Of a stretch of 47,509 nucleotides of DNA, positions 1-8,468 are shown in pieces. The stretch's first letter is position 1, and every line of letters begins with the position of its first letter. Under the pieces are notes generated by a model. That model ran no database searches. It saw only the letters and a program-made list of their open reading frames with translations, and was not told the DNA's origin. Source of the stretch: Mailhella sp. (GTDB lineage Bacteria; Desulfobacterota; Desulfovibrionia; Desulfovibrionales; Desulfovibrionaceae); contig JAHHTE010000002.1 of NCBI GenBank assembly GCA_020024815.1, positions 1 through 47,509 on the forward strand, written 5' to 3'. The position numbers were made by a program, and so were the translations under genes.

Positions 1-112
1 ATAAATAATAGTAATTTCAATAAAATATAAAATTAGAATACGTAGTTTATAATATTTTTTTATTTTTATATTTGCTATTTTTCGTTGATTATACAGAATT
101 TTTATTTATTTA

Positions 113-141
113 TTGACAAAAAAATATCTATTTGTTACTTT
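113..141 (+). promoter_or_regulatory. Possible sigma-70 promoter for the amidohydrolase
   Basis: A perfect TTGACA at 113-118 is followed 16-17 bases later by TTACTT/TACTTT. The -35 is excellent but the -10 is poor, so this is only a candidate. The first 188 bases are otherwise extremely AT-rich and hold no gene. Confidence 0.35.
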
Positions 142-188
142 TTTAACAACACCCATTTTTATCAACGTTTAACTATTTGGGGTTTTGT

Positions 189-1895
189 ATGAATAGACGA
201 GACTTTATAAAATTTAGTTCTGCAACTGCTATTACTTTGTCCCTTCCACAAAGCATTTTTGCAAATACAGCAAAAGTTACCATTTTTTATGGTGGACCAA
301 TTCTCACCATGAATGAAAAAAATGAAATTGCAGAAGCTATTGTCATTGAAAAAGATAAAATTATTGGTGTTGGTTCTAAAAAAGATATGCTTAAATTAGC
401 AGGTGATTACGCTAATAAAGTTGATCTAAAAGGAAAAACATTATTACCCGGACTTATTGATGGTCATAGCCACTTCCCTAATGGTGGTGTATATGACCTT
501 TATTATGTTAATTTAAATGTACCTCCATTGGGTTATGTTACCTGTATTGAAGATTTACAAAATAGATTAAAAGAAAAAGCTAAAGTTACTCCAAAAGGTC
601 AATTAATTTACGGGGTAAATTATAATGATTTAGCAATGAAGGAACAACGCCACCCCACACGAGAAGAATTAGATGATGTTTCAACAGAACACCCTATTAT
701 CATAAAACATGTAAGCGGACATTTATCAGTTGCTAACAGTAAAGCCTTTGAACTTGCTAAAATTACAAGTAATACAAAACCTAAAACAGGTATTATTAGA
801 GTTAAAAATGGAAAATTAGAAGGACTTATCGAGGGACAAGCCCAACAATTATTATTTACTAAAGATATGCCTTCCATACAAATAGACTATTTAAAATCCA
901 TTGCTTTTGATTCAAAAGTATATGCTTCTAATGGTATTACTACTGCAAATAATGGTGGAAGTCCTACCATTGACGAATATTTCCTTAAAGCTTCTGATAC
1001 TGGAGATCTTGATATTCGTGTTGTTATTTGGCCTTATGCACAATTTAATGACAGTATTACTAAAACATATAAAGAAAAACGTTCTGGTGATATTCTTGAT
1101 ACTCAAGGAAAAGTTATTCTTGGTGCAGCAAAACTTTTTGCAGATGGTAGCCCTCAAGGTTATACTGCCCATTTTTCAAAGCCATATTTCAAGCAAATGT
1201 CTGGTAAACCAAATGATTATAAAGGATTTTCCTATTTTGAAAGTCCTGAAATACGTACCAAACGTATTCAAAGCCTTCACGATGCAGGTTGGCAAATTGC
1301 TACTCATACCAATGGAGACCAAGCCATTGAAGATATGATTAATACTTATGCATTAGTGAATAAAAATAACCCACGTGATGACCACAGACATATTTTAAAC
1401 CACTGTCAATTTAACCGTCCTGATCAAATTGCACGTATTGCTGATAATGAACTTATTCCAAGTTATTTTGTTACACATACATATTTTTGGGGTGATATTC
1501 ACCGTCAATTTGTATCAGGTCCAGAAATGGCTGCACATATTAGCCCATGTAATTCTGCAAAAAAACAAGGTATTCAATTTGCATTACATAATGATACCCC
1601 AGTAACACCTATTTCTCCTCTATTAGATGTATATTCAGCTGTTAATCGTATCACTTCAAGTGGATACATACTTGGTGAAGATCAAAGAATTAATATTATG
1701 GACGCATTACGTGGTGTAACAATCAATGCAGCTCGTATGTATAAATTAGAAGATAGCATTGGTTCTTTAGAAAAAGGTAAAAAAGCTGATATGGTAATCC
1801 TTTCTGAAAATCCTCTTACTATGCAAGCAGAAAAACTTAATACTTTAAAGGTTGAAAAAACCTATGTGAATGGTGAGCTTATCTATCAAGCATAA
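189..1895 (+). CDS. Tat-exported amidohydrolase, YtcJ/AepA-like
   Basis: Predicted metal-dependent hydrolase of the amidohydrolase superfamily (Amidohydro_3, YtcJ-like), 568 residues, the usual length. Residues 2-8 (NRRDFIK) match a twin-arginine motif and are followed by a hydrophobic stretch ending near SIFA, so the protein is probably folded and exported to the periplasm. The metal-binding HSH lies at about residues 93-95, after a PGLIDGH strand. A later THTNGD segment and HNDTPV near the C-terminus fit the TIM-barrel active site. I chose ATG 189 over the upstream in-frame TTG at 177 because a GGGG ribosome site precedes it and the Tat motif then starts at residue 2. The gene stands alone and ends in a strong terminator. 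Members act on varied amides and cyclic substrates; the true substrate cannot be read from sequence. Confidence 0.85.
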   Translation: MNRRDFIKFSSATAITLSLPQSIFANTAKVTIFYGGPILTMNEKNEIAEAIVIEKDKIIGVGSKKDMLKLAGDYANKVDLKGKTLLPGLIDGHSHFPNGGVYDLYYVNLNVPPLGYVTCIEDLQNRLKEKAKVTPKGQLIYGVNYNDLAMKEQRHPTREELDDVSTEHPIIIKHVSGHLSVANSKAFELAKITSNTKPKTGIIRVKNGKLEGLIEGQAQQLLFTKDMPSIQIDYLKSIAFDSKVYASNGITTANNGGSPTIDEYFLKASDTGDLDIRVVIWPYAQFNDSITKTYKEKRSGDILDTQGKVILGAAKLFADGSPQGYTAHFSKPYFKQMSGKPNDYKGFSYFESPEIRTKRIQSLHDAGWQIATHTNGDQAIEDMINTYALVNKNNPRDDHRHILNHCQFNRPDQIARIADNELIPSYFVTHTYFWGDIHRQFVSGPEMAAHISPCNSAKKQGIQFALHNDTPVTPISPLLDVYSAVNRITSSGYILGEDQRINIMDALRGVTINAARMYKLEDSIGSLEKGKKADMVILSENPLTMQAEKLNTLKVEKTYVNGELIYQA

Positions 1896-1921
1896 GAACC
1901 TCATATTCACTCTCCTAAACA

Positions 1922-1950
1922 AAAAGCCCCTTATGGGGCTTTTATTATTT
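1922..1950 (+). terminator. Rho-independent terminator of the amidohydrolase gene
   Basis: Nine-base arms AAAAGCCCC (1922-1930) and GGGGCTTTT (1935-1943) enclose a TTAT loop. ATTATTT follows. Confidence 0.85.
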
Positions 1951-1967
1951 AACATAATTTATAATTA

Positions 1968-2066
1968 TTGAGAGGAGAACTTTTGAAAAAGTTCCCCTCT
2001 CAAACTCTCTCCTCAAAACTTTTTACCCCAAAAGCCCTTTTGCGTGCAAAAGAACTTTTGTTTTTT
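1968..2066 (+). repeat. Interspersed hairpin repeat, copy A (complete)
   Basis: Starts with the near-palindrome GAGAGGAGAACTTTT / AAAAGTTCCCCTCTC, then a CTCTCCTCAAAAC segment, then CAAAAGCCCTTTTGCGTGC and AAAAGAACTTTTG. It lies between two convergent genes. The same element recurs at 8338 (inverted), 25717, 45813 and 47455. It has no coding capacity. Confidence 0.85.
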
Positions 2067-2170
2067 CACATTATAAAAATATATTATAATATTAAAACAT
2101 ACTAATATTCAATATTACAAAATAAAATAAATTAGATTTTTTGAGAGAAAAATTTTTTATAAACAAGCTA

Positions 2171-2276
2171 AAATAGGCAACGTTATTGAAACGTGTTTCA
2201 ATAACGTTGCCTATTTAAGGGGGTATAGGGGTTACACTGTCTTTATCCGTAACTTCCTTTGTCGTAACGGCTAAAG
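2171..2276. other. Two adjacent long stem-loops of unknown function
   Basis: Arms at 2171-2192 and 2195-2216 form a perfect 22-bp inverted repeat with a 2-base centre. Further on, 2241-2253 and 2264-2276 form a 13-bp inverted repeat with two mismatches. The stretch after 2217 is visibly more GC-rich than its surroundings. It lies 3' of the minus-strand methyltransferase gene. Neither stem has a clean T-run, though the minus strand reads CCTATTTTAG after the 22-bp stem. It could be an unusual terminator, a small RNA, or a non-autonomous mobile element. The rest of 1896-2311 holds only the terminator, repeat copy A and AT-rich DNA. Confidence 0.6.
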
Positions 2277-2311
2277 CGAAATCATTTTCCCCACAAAAAA
2301 GAAAAAATTTC

Positions 2312-3040
2312 TTAAGAAATATTTCTTTGCACACATGGAGCTTGTTCTATTTTTTGACATTCATTTTGCCATAAAGCCCCAATTCCTGAAACAGGTGGTG
2401 CATTAAATCGTATACTAATTCCCATTAATGCCCCAACAGGTAAATATGACACAGCATTATTAATAAAGCTTAGTTTTTTAGGCATAAAACGTGGTAAAAA
2501 ACCAGTCGAAGCAAAACGAACACTTCCTTTTGGACAATATTCCTTACCTTTTCGCCATAACGTATAAGGATTTAATCTAATACCATGATGTTTCATAGAA
2601 AAAAGTGAAAAAGAATTTTTACTTATAATTATAACACCACGACTTGCCACTCTGCAAAGTTCTTGCAAAATACCTTTTTCACCATAAAAAAGTTTTAAAA
2701 ATTGTTTTGTTTCTATTTCTTGCTTAGGCTTTGCTCCATCTTCAAAATAACAATAATTTGCATACGTAGCATAAAAAGCATAATCAAAACTATCATCATC
2801 AAAAGGTAAATAATTATCTTTAGCTATTTGATAAGAAATACGTGGTCCTGATCGCTCTAAAGAACGTTCTATAATATTTTGCTTTTCATCAGTAGCAGTA
2901 ACATCAAAACCTGAATCCCAAAAAAATTCTGGTTGAATACAAGAATGTAAGCCAACTTGTAAAAAAGTTGCACCTCTTCTTTGAAAATCTTCCATTAATA
3001 CATGGGCAAGTCTTTCTTCTGCTCTTTGATAAAAATGCAT
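2312..3040 (-). CDS. Class I SAM-dependent methyltransferase, putative
   Basis: 242 residues with a Methyltransf_11-like layout. A degenerate motif I (LQVGLHSC, about 27-34) leads into VTATDE at about 47-52, where the acidic residue would bind the SAM ribose. LPFDDDSFDYAF at about 98-109 corresponds to motif IV. The C-terminal third has no clear signature. The motif I glycines are poor (G-L-H-S rather than GxGxG), so SAM binding is a family inference. The start is one base after the stop of the upstream 98-codon gene, which suggests translational coupling; no strong ribosome site is visible. It is last in the LOG-tadA-unknown-methyltransferase operon. The substrate is unknown. Confidence 0.65.
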   Translation of the reverse strand: MHFYQRAEERLAHVLMEDFQRRGATFLQVGLHSCIQPEFFWDSGFDVTATDEKQNIIERSLERSGPRISYQIAKDNYLPFDDDSFDYAFYATYANYCYFEDGAKPKQEIETKQFLKLFYGEKGILQELCRVASRGVIIISKNSFSLFSMKHHGIRLNPYTLWRKGKEYCPKGSVRFASTGFLPRFMPKKLSFINNAVSYLPVGALMGISIRFNAPPVSGIGALWQNECQKIEQAPCVQRNIS

Positions 3041-3041
3041 A

Positions 3042-3338
3042 TTATTCTTCTTCTACATCTTTTAGCCAACGTCCAAGAGTTTCAGCAATAATTTTTCCTT
3101 GTCGAACACTAGAAATATTAAATTTTGCTTGTTGACGAAATTCACCATTTATTTTTTTATATCGTCTAATTGTATATTTATCAGGGCCATAATCATCAGC
3201 ATCAGCAATATACTCTTTATAACGAAATAAAATAGTTGTATTTAATCCTTTAGATAAAATTTCTTTATCAATTTCTTTTACTAACAAAATCCCATTTTCT
3301 TCATAATTAATTGTAATCTCATCAATTGTACTACTCAT
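3042..3338 (-). CDS. Conserved-looking small protein, unknown function
   Basis: 98 residues that I do not recognise. The protein is soluble, with no signal peptide or membrane segment. It looks like mixed beta strands (EITINYEENGILLVKEI) followed by a charged central region rich in Tyr, Asp and Lys (ADADDYGPDKYTIRRYKK) and a C-terminal helix ending in EEE. It sits tightly between tadA (stop-to-start gap 4 bases) and the methyltransferase (gap 1 base), so it is almost certainly translated as part of this operon. Confidence 0.7.
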   Translation of the reverse strand: MSSTIDEITINYEENGILLVKEIDKEILSKGLNTTILFRYKEYIADADDYGPDKYTIRRYKKINGEFRQQAKFNISSVRQGKIIAETLGRWLKDVEEE

Positions 3339-3342
3339 TTTA

Positions 3343-3858
3343 TTACCGTCTATCTTTAAAAAATTCTTGCAAAATCTTTATTGCTTCATCAGCTAAAATG
3401 CCACCATAATGCCATGTTTTTACACCAAGTTCAGGACAATTTAATCCCTCATAACAAGAACAAATTGCCCCTGCCCTTTTATCATAAGCACCAAAACAAA
3501 CACCTGCAAGCCTTGCCTCACGGATTGCCCCCATACACATAGAACAAGGTTCTAGTGTAACAATTAAAAAACAATCAGCTAACCGATAATTTTGTTTAAT
3601 TTTTGCAGCAGCACGTATAGCCACAATTTCAGCATGTGCCGTTGGATCATTATCTTGTATGCTTTGATTATGTGAACAAGATAAAATAGTCCCCTCTTTA
3701 TCAACCACTAAAGCCCCAATAGGGACTTCTCCACAACTCATTGCTTTTTGTGCCATAAGTAAAGCCTTTTGCATAAGACTTTCCCATGTATGGCCTTTAG
3801 GTGCTGTGGGTATTGGTCCCCAAGGGGCTATTGCAGTAAACTGCGTTATAAAATCCAT
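3343..3858 (-). CDS. tadA: tRNA-specific adenosine deaminase
   Basis: Converts A34 to inosine in the anticodon of tRNA-Arg(ACG), using catalytic zinc. The CDA-fold signatures are complete: HAE at 75-77 (zinc His and proton-shuttling Glu) and PCSMC at 104-108 (two zinc Cys). The length of 171 is normal for TadA. About 28 residues precede the usual family start. ATG 3858 has little ribosome-site support, whereas an internal ATG at 3774 is preceded by GGGAAAG, so a shorter form of 143 residues is possible. The LOG gene stop lies 5 bases upstream. A guanine deaminase is a less likely alternative. Confidence 0.9.
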   Translation of the reverse strand: MDFITQFTAIAPWGPIPTAPKGHTWESLMQKALLMAQKAMSCGEVPIGALVVDKEGTILSCSHNQSIQDNDPTAHAEIVAIRAAAKIKQNYRLADCFLIVTLEPCSMCMGAIREARLAGVCFGAYDKRAGAICSCYEGLNCPELGVKTWHYGGILADEAIKILQEFFKDRR

Positions 3859-3863
3859 TCTAT

Positions 3864-4526
3864 TTATTGTTTTTTTGGAAATTCTTTAATAATTTTTAAT
3901 ACTTCATCAGGAGTATCACAAATTGTTAAAAGATTTATTTCGTTTTCTGTAATATAACCACGATGCACCATTTCGGCACGTATCCAATCAATAAGTCCAC
4001 CCCAAAACTTACTATCATATAAAATAATAGGGAATTTACCAATTTTATGAGTTTGTACTAAAACAGCTGCTTCAAAAAGTTCATCTAACGTTCCAAATCC
4101 ACCAGGCATTACAACATACGCAAATGCATACTTTACAAACATAAGTTTACGTACAAAGAAATAACGAAAAGCACAACGCGTTGTGATATAAGGATTTGAA
4201 TTTTGTTCATGTGGTAATTCAATATGCAAGCCAACAGAAGTACCATTTACATTATGTGCTCCTTTATTACCAGCTTCCATAAATCCAGGACCACCACCTG
4301 TTATAACCCCAAAACCTTCTTCACAAATTTTTTGTGCTATCATTTCTGTTTCTTGATATAGTTTATCCTCTGGTTTAGTACGAGCAGAACCAAAAATAGA
4401 AACACAAGGCGGAATATCATTTAAAGTATCGAAACCATCAATAAGTTCGCCCATAATTCTGAAAACACGCCAAGATTCTTGATTTATTTGATTATCAACT
4501 TTATAAGGCACACAATCTTTAAACAT
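3864..4526 (-). CDS. LOG-family Rossmann protein (TIGR00730)
   Basis: 220 residues. Shows the two family signatures: GGGPGFMEAGNKGA at about 77-90 and PGGFGTLDEL at 141-150, which form the nucleotide-binding and catalytic pocket. Known members are nucleotide 5'-monophosphate phosphoribohydrolases (cytokinin-activating LOG, PpnN); old annotations call them lysine decarboxylase. The N-terminal 40 residues extend beyond the minimal LOG fold. The start has a good GAGGT site, and a promoter-like pair lies just upstream (4557-4585). It is the first gene of a four-gene minus-strand operon. The substrate is inferred from the family. Confidence 0.85.
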   Translation of the reverse strand: MFKDCVPYKVDNQINQESWRVFRIMGELIDGFDTLNDIPPCVSIFGSARTKPEDKLYQETEMIAQKICEEGFGVITGGGPGFMEAGNKGAHNVNGTSVGLHIELPHEQNSNPYITTRCAFRYFFVRKLMFVKYAFAYVVMPGGFGTLDELFEAAVLVQTHKIGKFPIILYDSKFWGGLIDWIRAEMVHRGYITENEINLLTICDTPDEVLKIIKEFPKKQ

Positions 4527-4556
4527 AATCTACCTCGCTTAAGAATTTGTTCCTTT

Positions 4557-4585
4557 ATCATAAGAATAAAAGATATATTAAGCAA
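4557..4585 (-). promoter_or_regulatory. Sigma-70 promoter for the LOG-tadA operon
   Basis: Reading the minus strand, TTGCTT (4580-4585) is separated by 17 bases from TATGAT (4557-4562). It lies 31-59 bases upstream of the LOG start. Confidence 0.6.
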
Positions 4586-4706
4586 TACAAAATTAAAACT
4601 TTTCCCCTGTAAAAACTCTTTTCATTTGTGAAAAAATAGCGTAATTGTAAACCAAAACCATAAGATTCTGCTTATAGCATTTATAAAAACAGAAAGTGAG
4701 GCTTTT

Positions 4707-6341
4707 ATGAAAGTACAGTTTTTAGGTGCAGCCCAAACAGTTACAGGTTCTTGCCATATTATTGAAGCTGCTGGACATCGCTTTGCTATTGATTGTGGAA
4801 TGCATCAAGGTAATAAAGCTATTGAAGATAGAAACTTTGATACAGAATTATATAAACCTGATTCTCTTGAGTTTATATTACTTACCCATGCACATATTGA
4901 CCATTCAGGACTTATTCCCCGCTTAGCCTCACATGGTTTTAAAGGAAAAGTATATTGTACAGCTCCAACCTATGATCTTGTTTCACTTATGCTTGAAGAT
5001 AGTGCCCATATCCAAGAAATGGAATTTGAATGGCGTAATAAGCAAAGAAGTAGAACAGGTAAAAAGAAAGAAAATGATTTATTATATAGTATTGATGATG
5101 CAAAAAAATGTATAAACCAATTTTCTGTTGTTGAATTTGATAAAACATTTGAACCTGTGCCAAATGTAAAAATTACCTATAAATATGCAGCACATATTTT
5201 AGGTGCAGCATTTATAATTCTTGATATTACAGAAAATGGCGAAACAAAACGCCTTACTTTTTCAGGTGATATTGGTCGTCCTGAAAATATGCTTTTATTT
5301 GATCCAGCTCCACTTGAAAAAACTGATTACCTTTTTATGGAATCAACCTATGGTAATAGAAACCATAAAAACGAAAGTAATAGCTTAGATGAATTGCATG
5401 AAGCTATTCAAAGAAGTTATAAACTTGGTGGTAAAGTTATTATTCCTACCTTTGCAGTGGAAAGAGCTCAAGAAATTCTTTATTGCCTTTCTTTACTTGA
5501 TGCTGATGGTAAACTTCCTCATAATATGCCTATTTATTTAGATAGTCCTCTTGCCATTAAAGCAACACAAGTTTTTATTGATTATAAAGAAACTCTTGAT
5601 ACTCACGAAATAAAACATAATATTGAAGCAATTAGAAATTTCTCCTCAAAAGTTATTTACACAACAAAAACAGAAGAATCACAAGCATTAAATGCATTAG
5701 AAGGTCCTGCCATTATTCTTTCTGCTAGTGGTATGTGTAATGCTGGGCGTATAAAACACCATTTAAAACATAATATCTGGCGACCAGAAACAAGTATTGT
5801 TTTTGTTGGTTTCCAAGCTGTTGGTACACTTGGTAGAAAAATTGTGGAAGGTGCTACAAGCGTAAACCTTATGAGCAATGATCTTAGTGTTGCTGCTAAA
5901 ATTTATACTATTGGTGGATTTTCTGCCCATGCAGGACAAAGCCAACTCCTTGAATGGCTTGGTACTATTGCTAAATACAAACCACATGTTGTACTTATTC
6001 ATGGTGAAAAAACAGCCCAAGAAACACTTGCAGGACTTATCAAAGAACAGTATAAACTTGATGTAAGTATTCCTGAATACTTAGAGGAAATGGAACTTAA
6101 TCTTCAAGCAAGTGCTACACATACAGATAGCCCAGCACAAGATATACAACCTATTATTACAAAACACAAAATGCCAAAAGTGGATTGGGACTTTGTGCTT
6201 GAAGATTTGGATACAAGAGTTGCACAACTCCATAAACGCCTTGAAAATATTCAAGATAAAGCATGGGAAGATCAAACAGAAATCCATGATAAACTTGCAG
6301 AAATTAATCAATCTATCTACAAGTTACTTACACAATTATAA
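4707..6341 (+). CDS. MBL-fold beta-CASP RNase-like protein
   Basis: 544 residues of the YSH1/CPSF-73-like class of metallo-beta-lactamase nucleases. The dinuclear zinc site is intact: HAHIDH at 61-66, a second His in AAHILGAAF, Asp in SGDIGRPE. The beta-CASP region contains PTFAVERAQE and SASGMC. The RMMBL segment has GGFSAHAGQ and VLIHGEKTAQ. About 80 C-terminal residues after the core form a charged helical tail (DLDTRVAQLHKRLENIQ), probably a coiled coil. The function is probably RNA processing or decay, by family. It leads a plus-strand operon, with rsmD 8 bases downstream. Confidence 0.85.
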   Translation: MKVQFLGAAQTVTGSCHIIEAAGHRFAIDCGMHQGNKAIEDRNFDTELYKPDSLEFILLTHAHIDHSGLIPRLASHGFKGKVYCTAPTYDLVSLMLEDSAHIQEMEFEWRNKQRSRTGKKKENDLLYSIDDAKKCINQFSVVEFDKTFEPVPNVKITYKYAAHILGAAFIILDITENGETKRLTFSGDIGRPENMLLFDPAPLEKTDYLFMESTYGNRNHKNESNSLDELHEAIQRSYKLGGKVIIPTFAVERAQEILYCLSLLDADGKLPHNMPIYLDSPLAIKATQVFIDYKETLDTHEIKHNIEAIRNFSSKVIYTTKTEESQALNALEGPAIILSASGMCNAGRIKHHLKHNIWRPETSIVFVGFQAVGTLGRKIVEGATSVNLMSNDLSVAAKIYTIGGFSAHAGQSQLLEWLGTIAKYKPHVVLIHGEKTAQETLAGLIKEQYKLDVSIPEYLEEMELNLQASATHTDSPAQDIQPIITKHKMPKVDWDFVLEDLDTRVAQLHKRLENIQDKAWEDQTEIHDKLAEINQSIYKLLTQL

Positions 6342-6349
6342 GGATAAAC

Positions 6350-6907
6350 ATGAAAATTATAGCAGGTGCGTTGAAAGGACGCACCTTAAAAACTGTAACT
6401 GGTCCAGGCTATCGCCCTGCTATGGGTAAAGTTAGAGAATCACTTTTTTCTTTACTTGAAGCAAGAGGCGTAGTTTGGGCTGAAAGCATTATTTTAGACC
6501 TTTTTGCTGGCAGTGGAAGTCTTGCCTTTGAAGCCATTAGTCGAGGAGCAAAAAAGGCCTACTTCATTGAAAAAGATTCAAATGCAGCAAAATGTATAGC
6601 AAAAAATGCAGAAACATTAGCTATTACTGATAAATGTAATATTATTATTGATGATGCTGTAAAATTTGCAGGAAAAAAACCGACCGAGCAAGTATCTGTT
6701 GTTTTTATTGACCCACCTTATGCACAAAATCTTTTACCACAAACACTTAAAAATCTTATTCGTCGTGAATGGTTAGAACCAGGTGCTTTTGTTGTGGCTG
6801 AAGTTGAAAAACATTTAAAAATAGATACTGAAGCTTTTGAAGGACTTACATTAGAACTTGATAGAAATTATGGTTCAACAAGGATTATTATATGGTATCA
6901 AGAATAG
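6350..6907 (+). CDS. rsmD: 16S rRNA (guanine-966-N2)-methyltransferase
   Basis: 185 residues, the standard RsmD length. SAM motif I is DLFAGSGS (50-57), the motif II acid lies in FIEKD (72-76), and the catalytic motif IV is DPPY (121-124), typical of N2-guanine and N6-adenine methyltransferases. It modifies G966 in the 30S subunit. The next gene, coaD, overlaps its 3' end by 16 bases; rsmD-coaD is a very common bacterial pairing, which supports both calls. Confidence 0.93.
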   Translation: MKIIAGALKGRTLKTVTGPGYRPAMGKVRESLFSLLEARGVVWAESIILDLFAGSGSLAFEAISRGAKKAYFIEKDSNAAKCIAKNAETLAITDKCNIIIDDAVKFAGKKPTEQVSVVFIDPPYAQNLLPQTLKNLIRREWLEPGAFVVAEVEKHLKIDTEAFEGLTLELDRNYGSTRIIIWYQE

Positions 6908-7386
6908 GGGTTTATGCTGGTACTTTTGACCCAATCCATAATGGCCATATAAGTATTATTACACGTGGACTTTGTTTATTAGATAAACTTATTATTGGTG
7001 TTGCTCACGATAGTGGAAAAAATACTCTTTTTTCCCTTGATGAAAGAGTAGAACTCATTAAAGAATATTTTCATAATACCCCACACAAAAAAAAAGTTAT
7101 TGTTGAACCTTTTAATGGATTATTAGCAGAATTTGCACAAGAAAAAAAAGCTATCGTTATTTTACGTGGTATGCGAGCAATTTCTGATTTTGATTATGAA
7201 TTTCAAATGGCTTTAATGAATAGAAAACTTTCTCCCAATATTCAAACAATTTTTTTAATGGCAGATTTTCATTGGATGTATGTTAGTTCTACCAATTTAA
7301 AAACTGTTGCCAGTCTTGGTGGAAATGTTTCCGATCTTGCACCTGCAAACATTTGGAATGCTCTAAAAGAAAAATATAAAGTATGA
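6892..7386 (+). CDS. coaD: Phosphopantetheine adenylyltransferase
   Basis: Penultimate step of coenzyme A synthesis: transfers AMP from ATP to 4'-phosphopantetheine. 164 residues, normal length. The nucleotidyltransferase motif TxxPxHxGH is seen as TFDPIHNGH (11-19), and the second ATP-contact region reads YVSSTNLK near residue 130. The start at 6892 lies inside rsmD and has AAGGAT 7 bases upstream. It overlaps miaA by 4 bases (ATGA). Confidence 0.94.
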   Translation: MVSRIGVYAGTFDPIHNGHISIITRGLCLLDKLIIGVAHDSGKNTLFSLDERVELIKEYFHNTPHKKKVIVEPFNGLLAEFAQEKKAIVILRGMRAISDFDYEFQMALMNRKLSPNIQTIFLMADFHWMYVSSTNLKTVASLGGNVSDLAPANIWNALKEKYKV

Positions 7387-8291
7387 ACAAAATAATTTGT
7401 ATTATGGGACCAACTGGAGCGGGAAAAACTGCTAGCTCCCTTTCTATGGCAAAAGCAGGTCTTAAAACATGGATTATTAACACTGATTCCCGCCAACTTT
7501 ACAAAGATTTTCCTATTATTTCAGCTCAACCTGATGAAGAAGAAAAATCTCATTGTCCCCATAAGCTCTATGGATATTTAGAAACAACTGAAATAAGTTC
7601 TGCTGGAGATTGGATAGAAAGAGCAAAAAATTGCATTACCGAAGCTCACCAACAAAACATTATTCCCGTGTTAGTGGGTGGTACTGGCTTTTATTTTCGT
7701 GCGTTACTTGATGGTATTGTTGAAATTCCACCTATTCCAGAAGATATTCATTTACATTTTATCCAACAAGCTGAAATAAAAGGAAGTAAGAGTCTTTACG
7801 ATGAACTATGTAAAATAGATCCTAAATATGCTCAAAAAATTCATTTTAACGATAAACAAAGAATTTCACGAGCTTTAGAAGTTTTTACTGCAACAGGAAA
7901 AAAATTTAGCGATTGGCATAAAGAAACACAACAAAATACAGACTATGATATATTACGTATTGGTATAGGACTCCCCTTAGAAGAACTTACACCTATTCTT
8001 CAATTACGCACAAAAATTATGCTTGAAAGAGGTGCATTAGAAGAAGCTCAAAAAGCTTTGGAAATTTGCCCAGATATTACAGCTCCTGGCTGGACTGGTA
8101 TTGGCTGTATTGAACTTGCCCGTTATTTATTGGGTGAATATGATATGCAAGAATGCCAATATCTTTGGAATAAAAATACAAGAGCCTATGCTAAACGTCA
8201 ATGGACTTGGTTTAGAGCTGATAAACGTATTCATTGGTTTAAACCAAAAGAAAATATTCTTCCTCTTGTCAAAAATTTTCTGCAACATTAA
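7383..8291 (+). CDS. miaA: tRNA dimethylallyltransferase
   Basis: Adds the dimethylallyl group to N6 of A37 in tRNAs reading UNN codons. 302 residues with P-loop GPTGAGKT (9-16), the NTDSRQLYKDFPI segment (about 33-45) and GGTGFYFRALLDG in the prenyl-acceptor region (about 99-111), all diagnostic for MiaA. The start overlaps the coaD stop. It is the last gene of the 4.7-8.3 kb operon. An inverted copy of the hairpin repeat lies 47 bases downstream and may help end transcription. Confidence 0.93.
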   Translation: MNKIICIMGPTGAGKTASSLSMAKAGLKTWIINTDSRQLYKDFPIISAQPDEEEKSHCPHKLYGYLETTEISSAGDWIERAKNCITEAHQQNIIPVLVGGTGFYFRALLDGIVEIPPIPEDIHLHFIQQAEIKGSKSLYDELCKIDPKYAQKIHFNDKQRISRALEVFTATGKKFSDWHKETQQNTDYDILRIGIGLPLEELTPILQLRTKIMLERGALEEAQKALEICPDITAPGWTGIGCIELARYLLGEYDMQECQYLWNKNTRAYAKRQWTWFRADKRIHWFKPKENILPLVKNFLQH

Positions 8292-8337
8292 TACAAAATA
8301 ATTTAGAAACACACCCTATTTTTATTATGTGAAAAAA

Positions 8338-8440
8338 ACACAAGCTCTTTTGCACGCAAAAGGGCTTTTGAGTTAAAAAGTTTTGAGGGGAGAGCTTGAG
8401 AGGGGAACTTTTTCAAAATTTCTCCTCTCACAAACAAATA
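8338..8440 (-). repeat. Interspersed hairpin repeat, copy B (inverted, complete)
   Basis: Reverse complement of copy A: CTCTTTTGCACGCAAAAGG, then AAAAAGTTTTGAGGGGAGAG, then GAGAGGGGAACTTTTTCAAAA. It lies between the convergent miaA and M24 peptidase genes. The 11-base word ATTTAGAAACA occurs on both sides, at 8301-8311 and 8442-8452. Confidence 0.85.
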
Positions 8441-8468
8441 AATTTAGAAACAAAATAAACAGCTTTTT

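Noticed and set aside
1..188. Possible end of an upstream gene at the left edge
   Set aside because: All frames are rich in stops and the DNA is over 80% AT by eye; nothing coding is supported.
901..1338. Open frame of 145 codons on the plus strand inside the amidohydrolase gene, and similar long frames at 6112-6429, 11411-11767 and 33109-33297
   Set aside because: They lie wholly or mainly within genes with clear family signatures, in another frame or strand, and translate to Ile/Leu/Lys-rich or Cys-rich low-information sequences. They are shadows.
3774..3858. Shorter TadA starting at ATG 3774, which has a better ribosome site
   Set aside because: Kept only as an alternative: the longer form keeps the 5-base spacing to the upstream gene typical of this operon, and TadA homologues near 165 residues are common.
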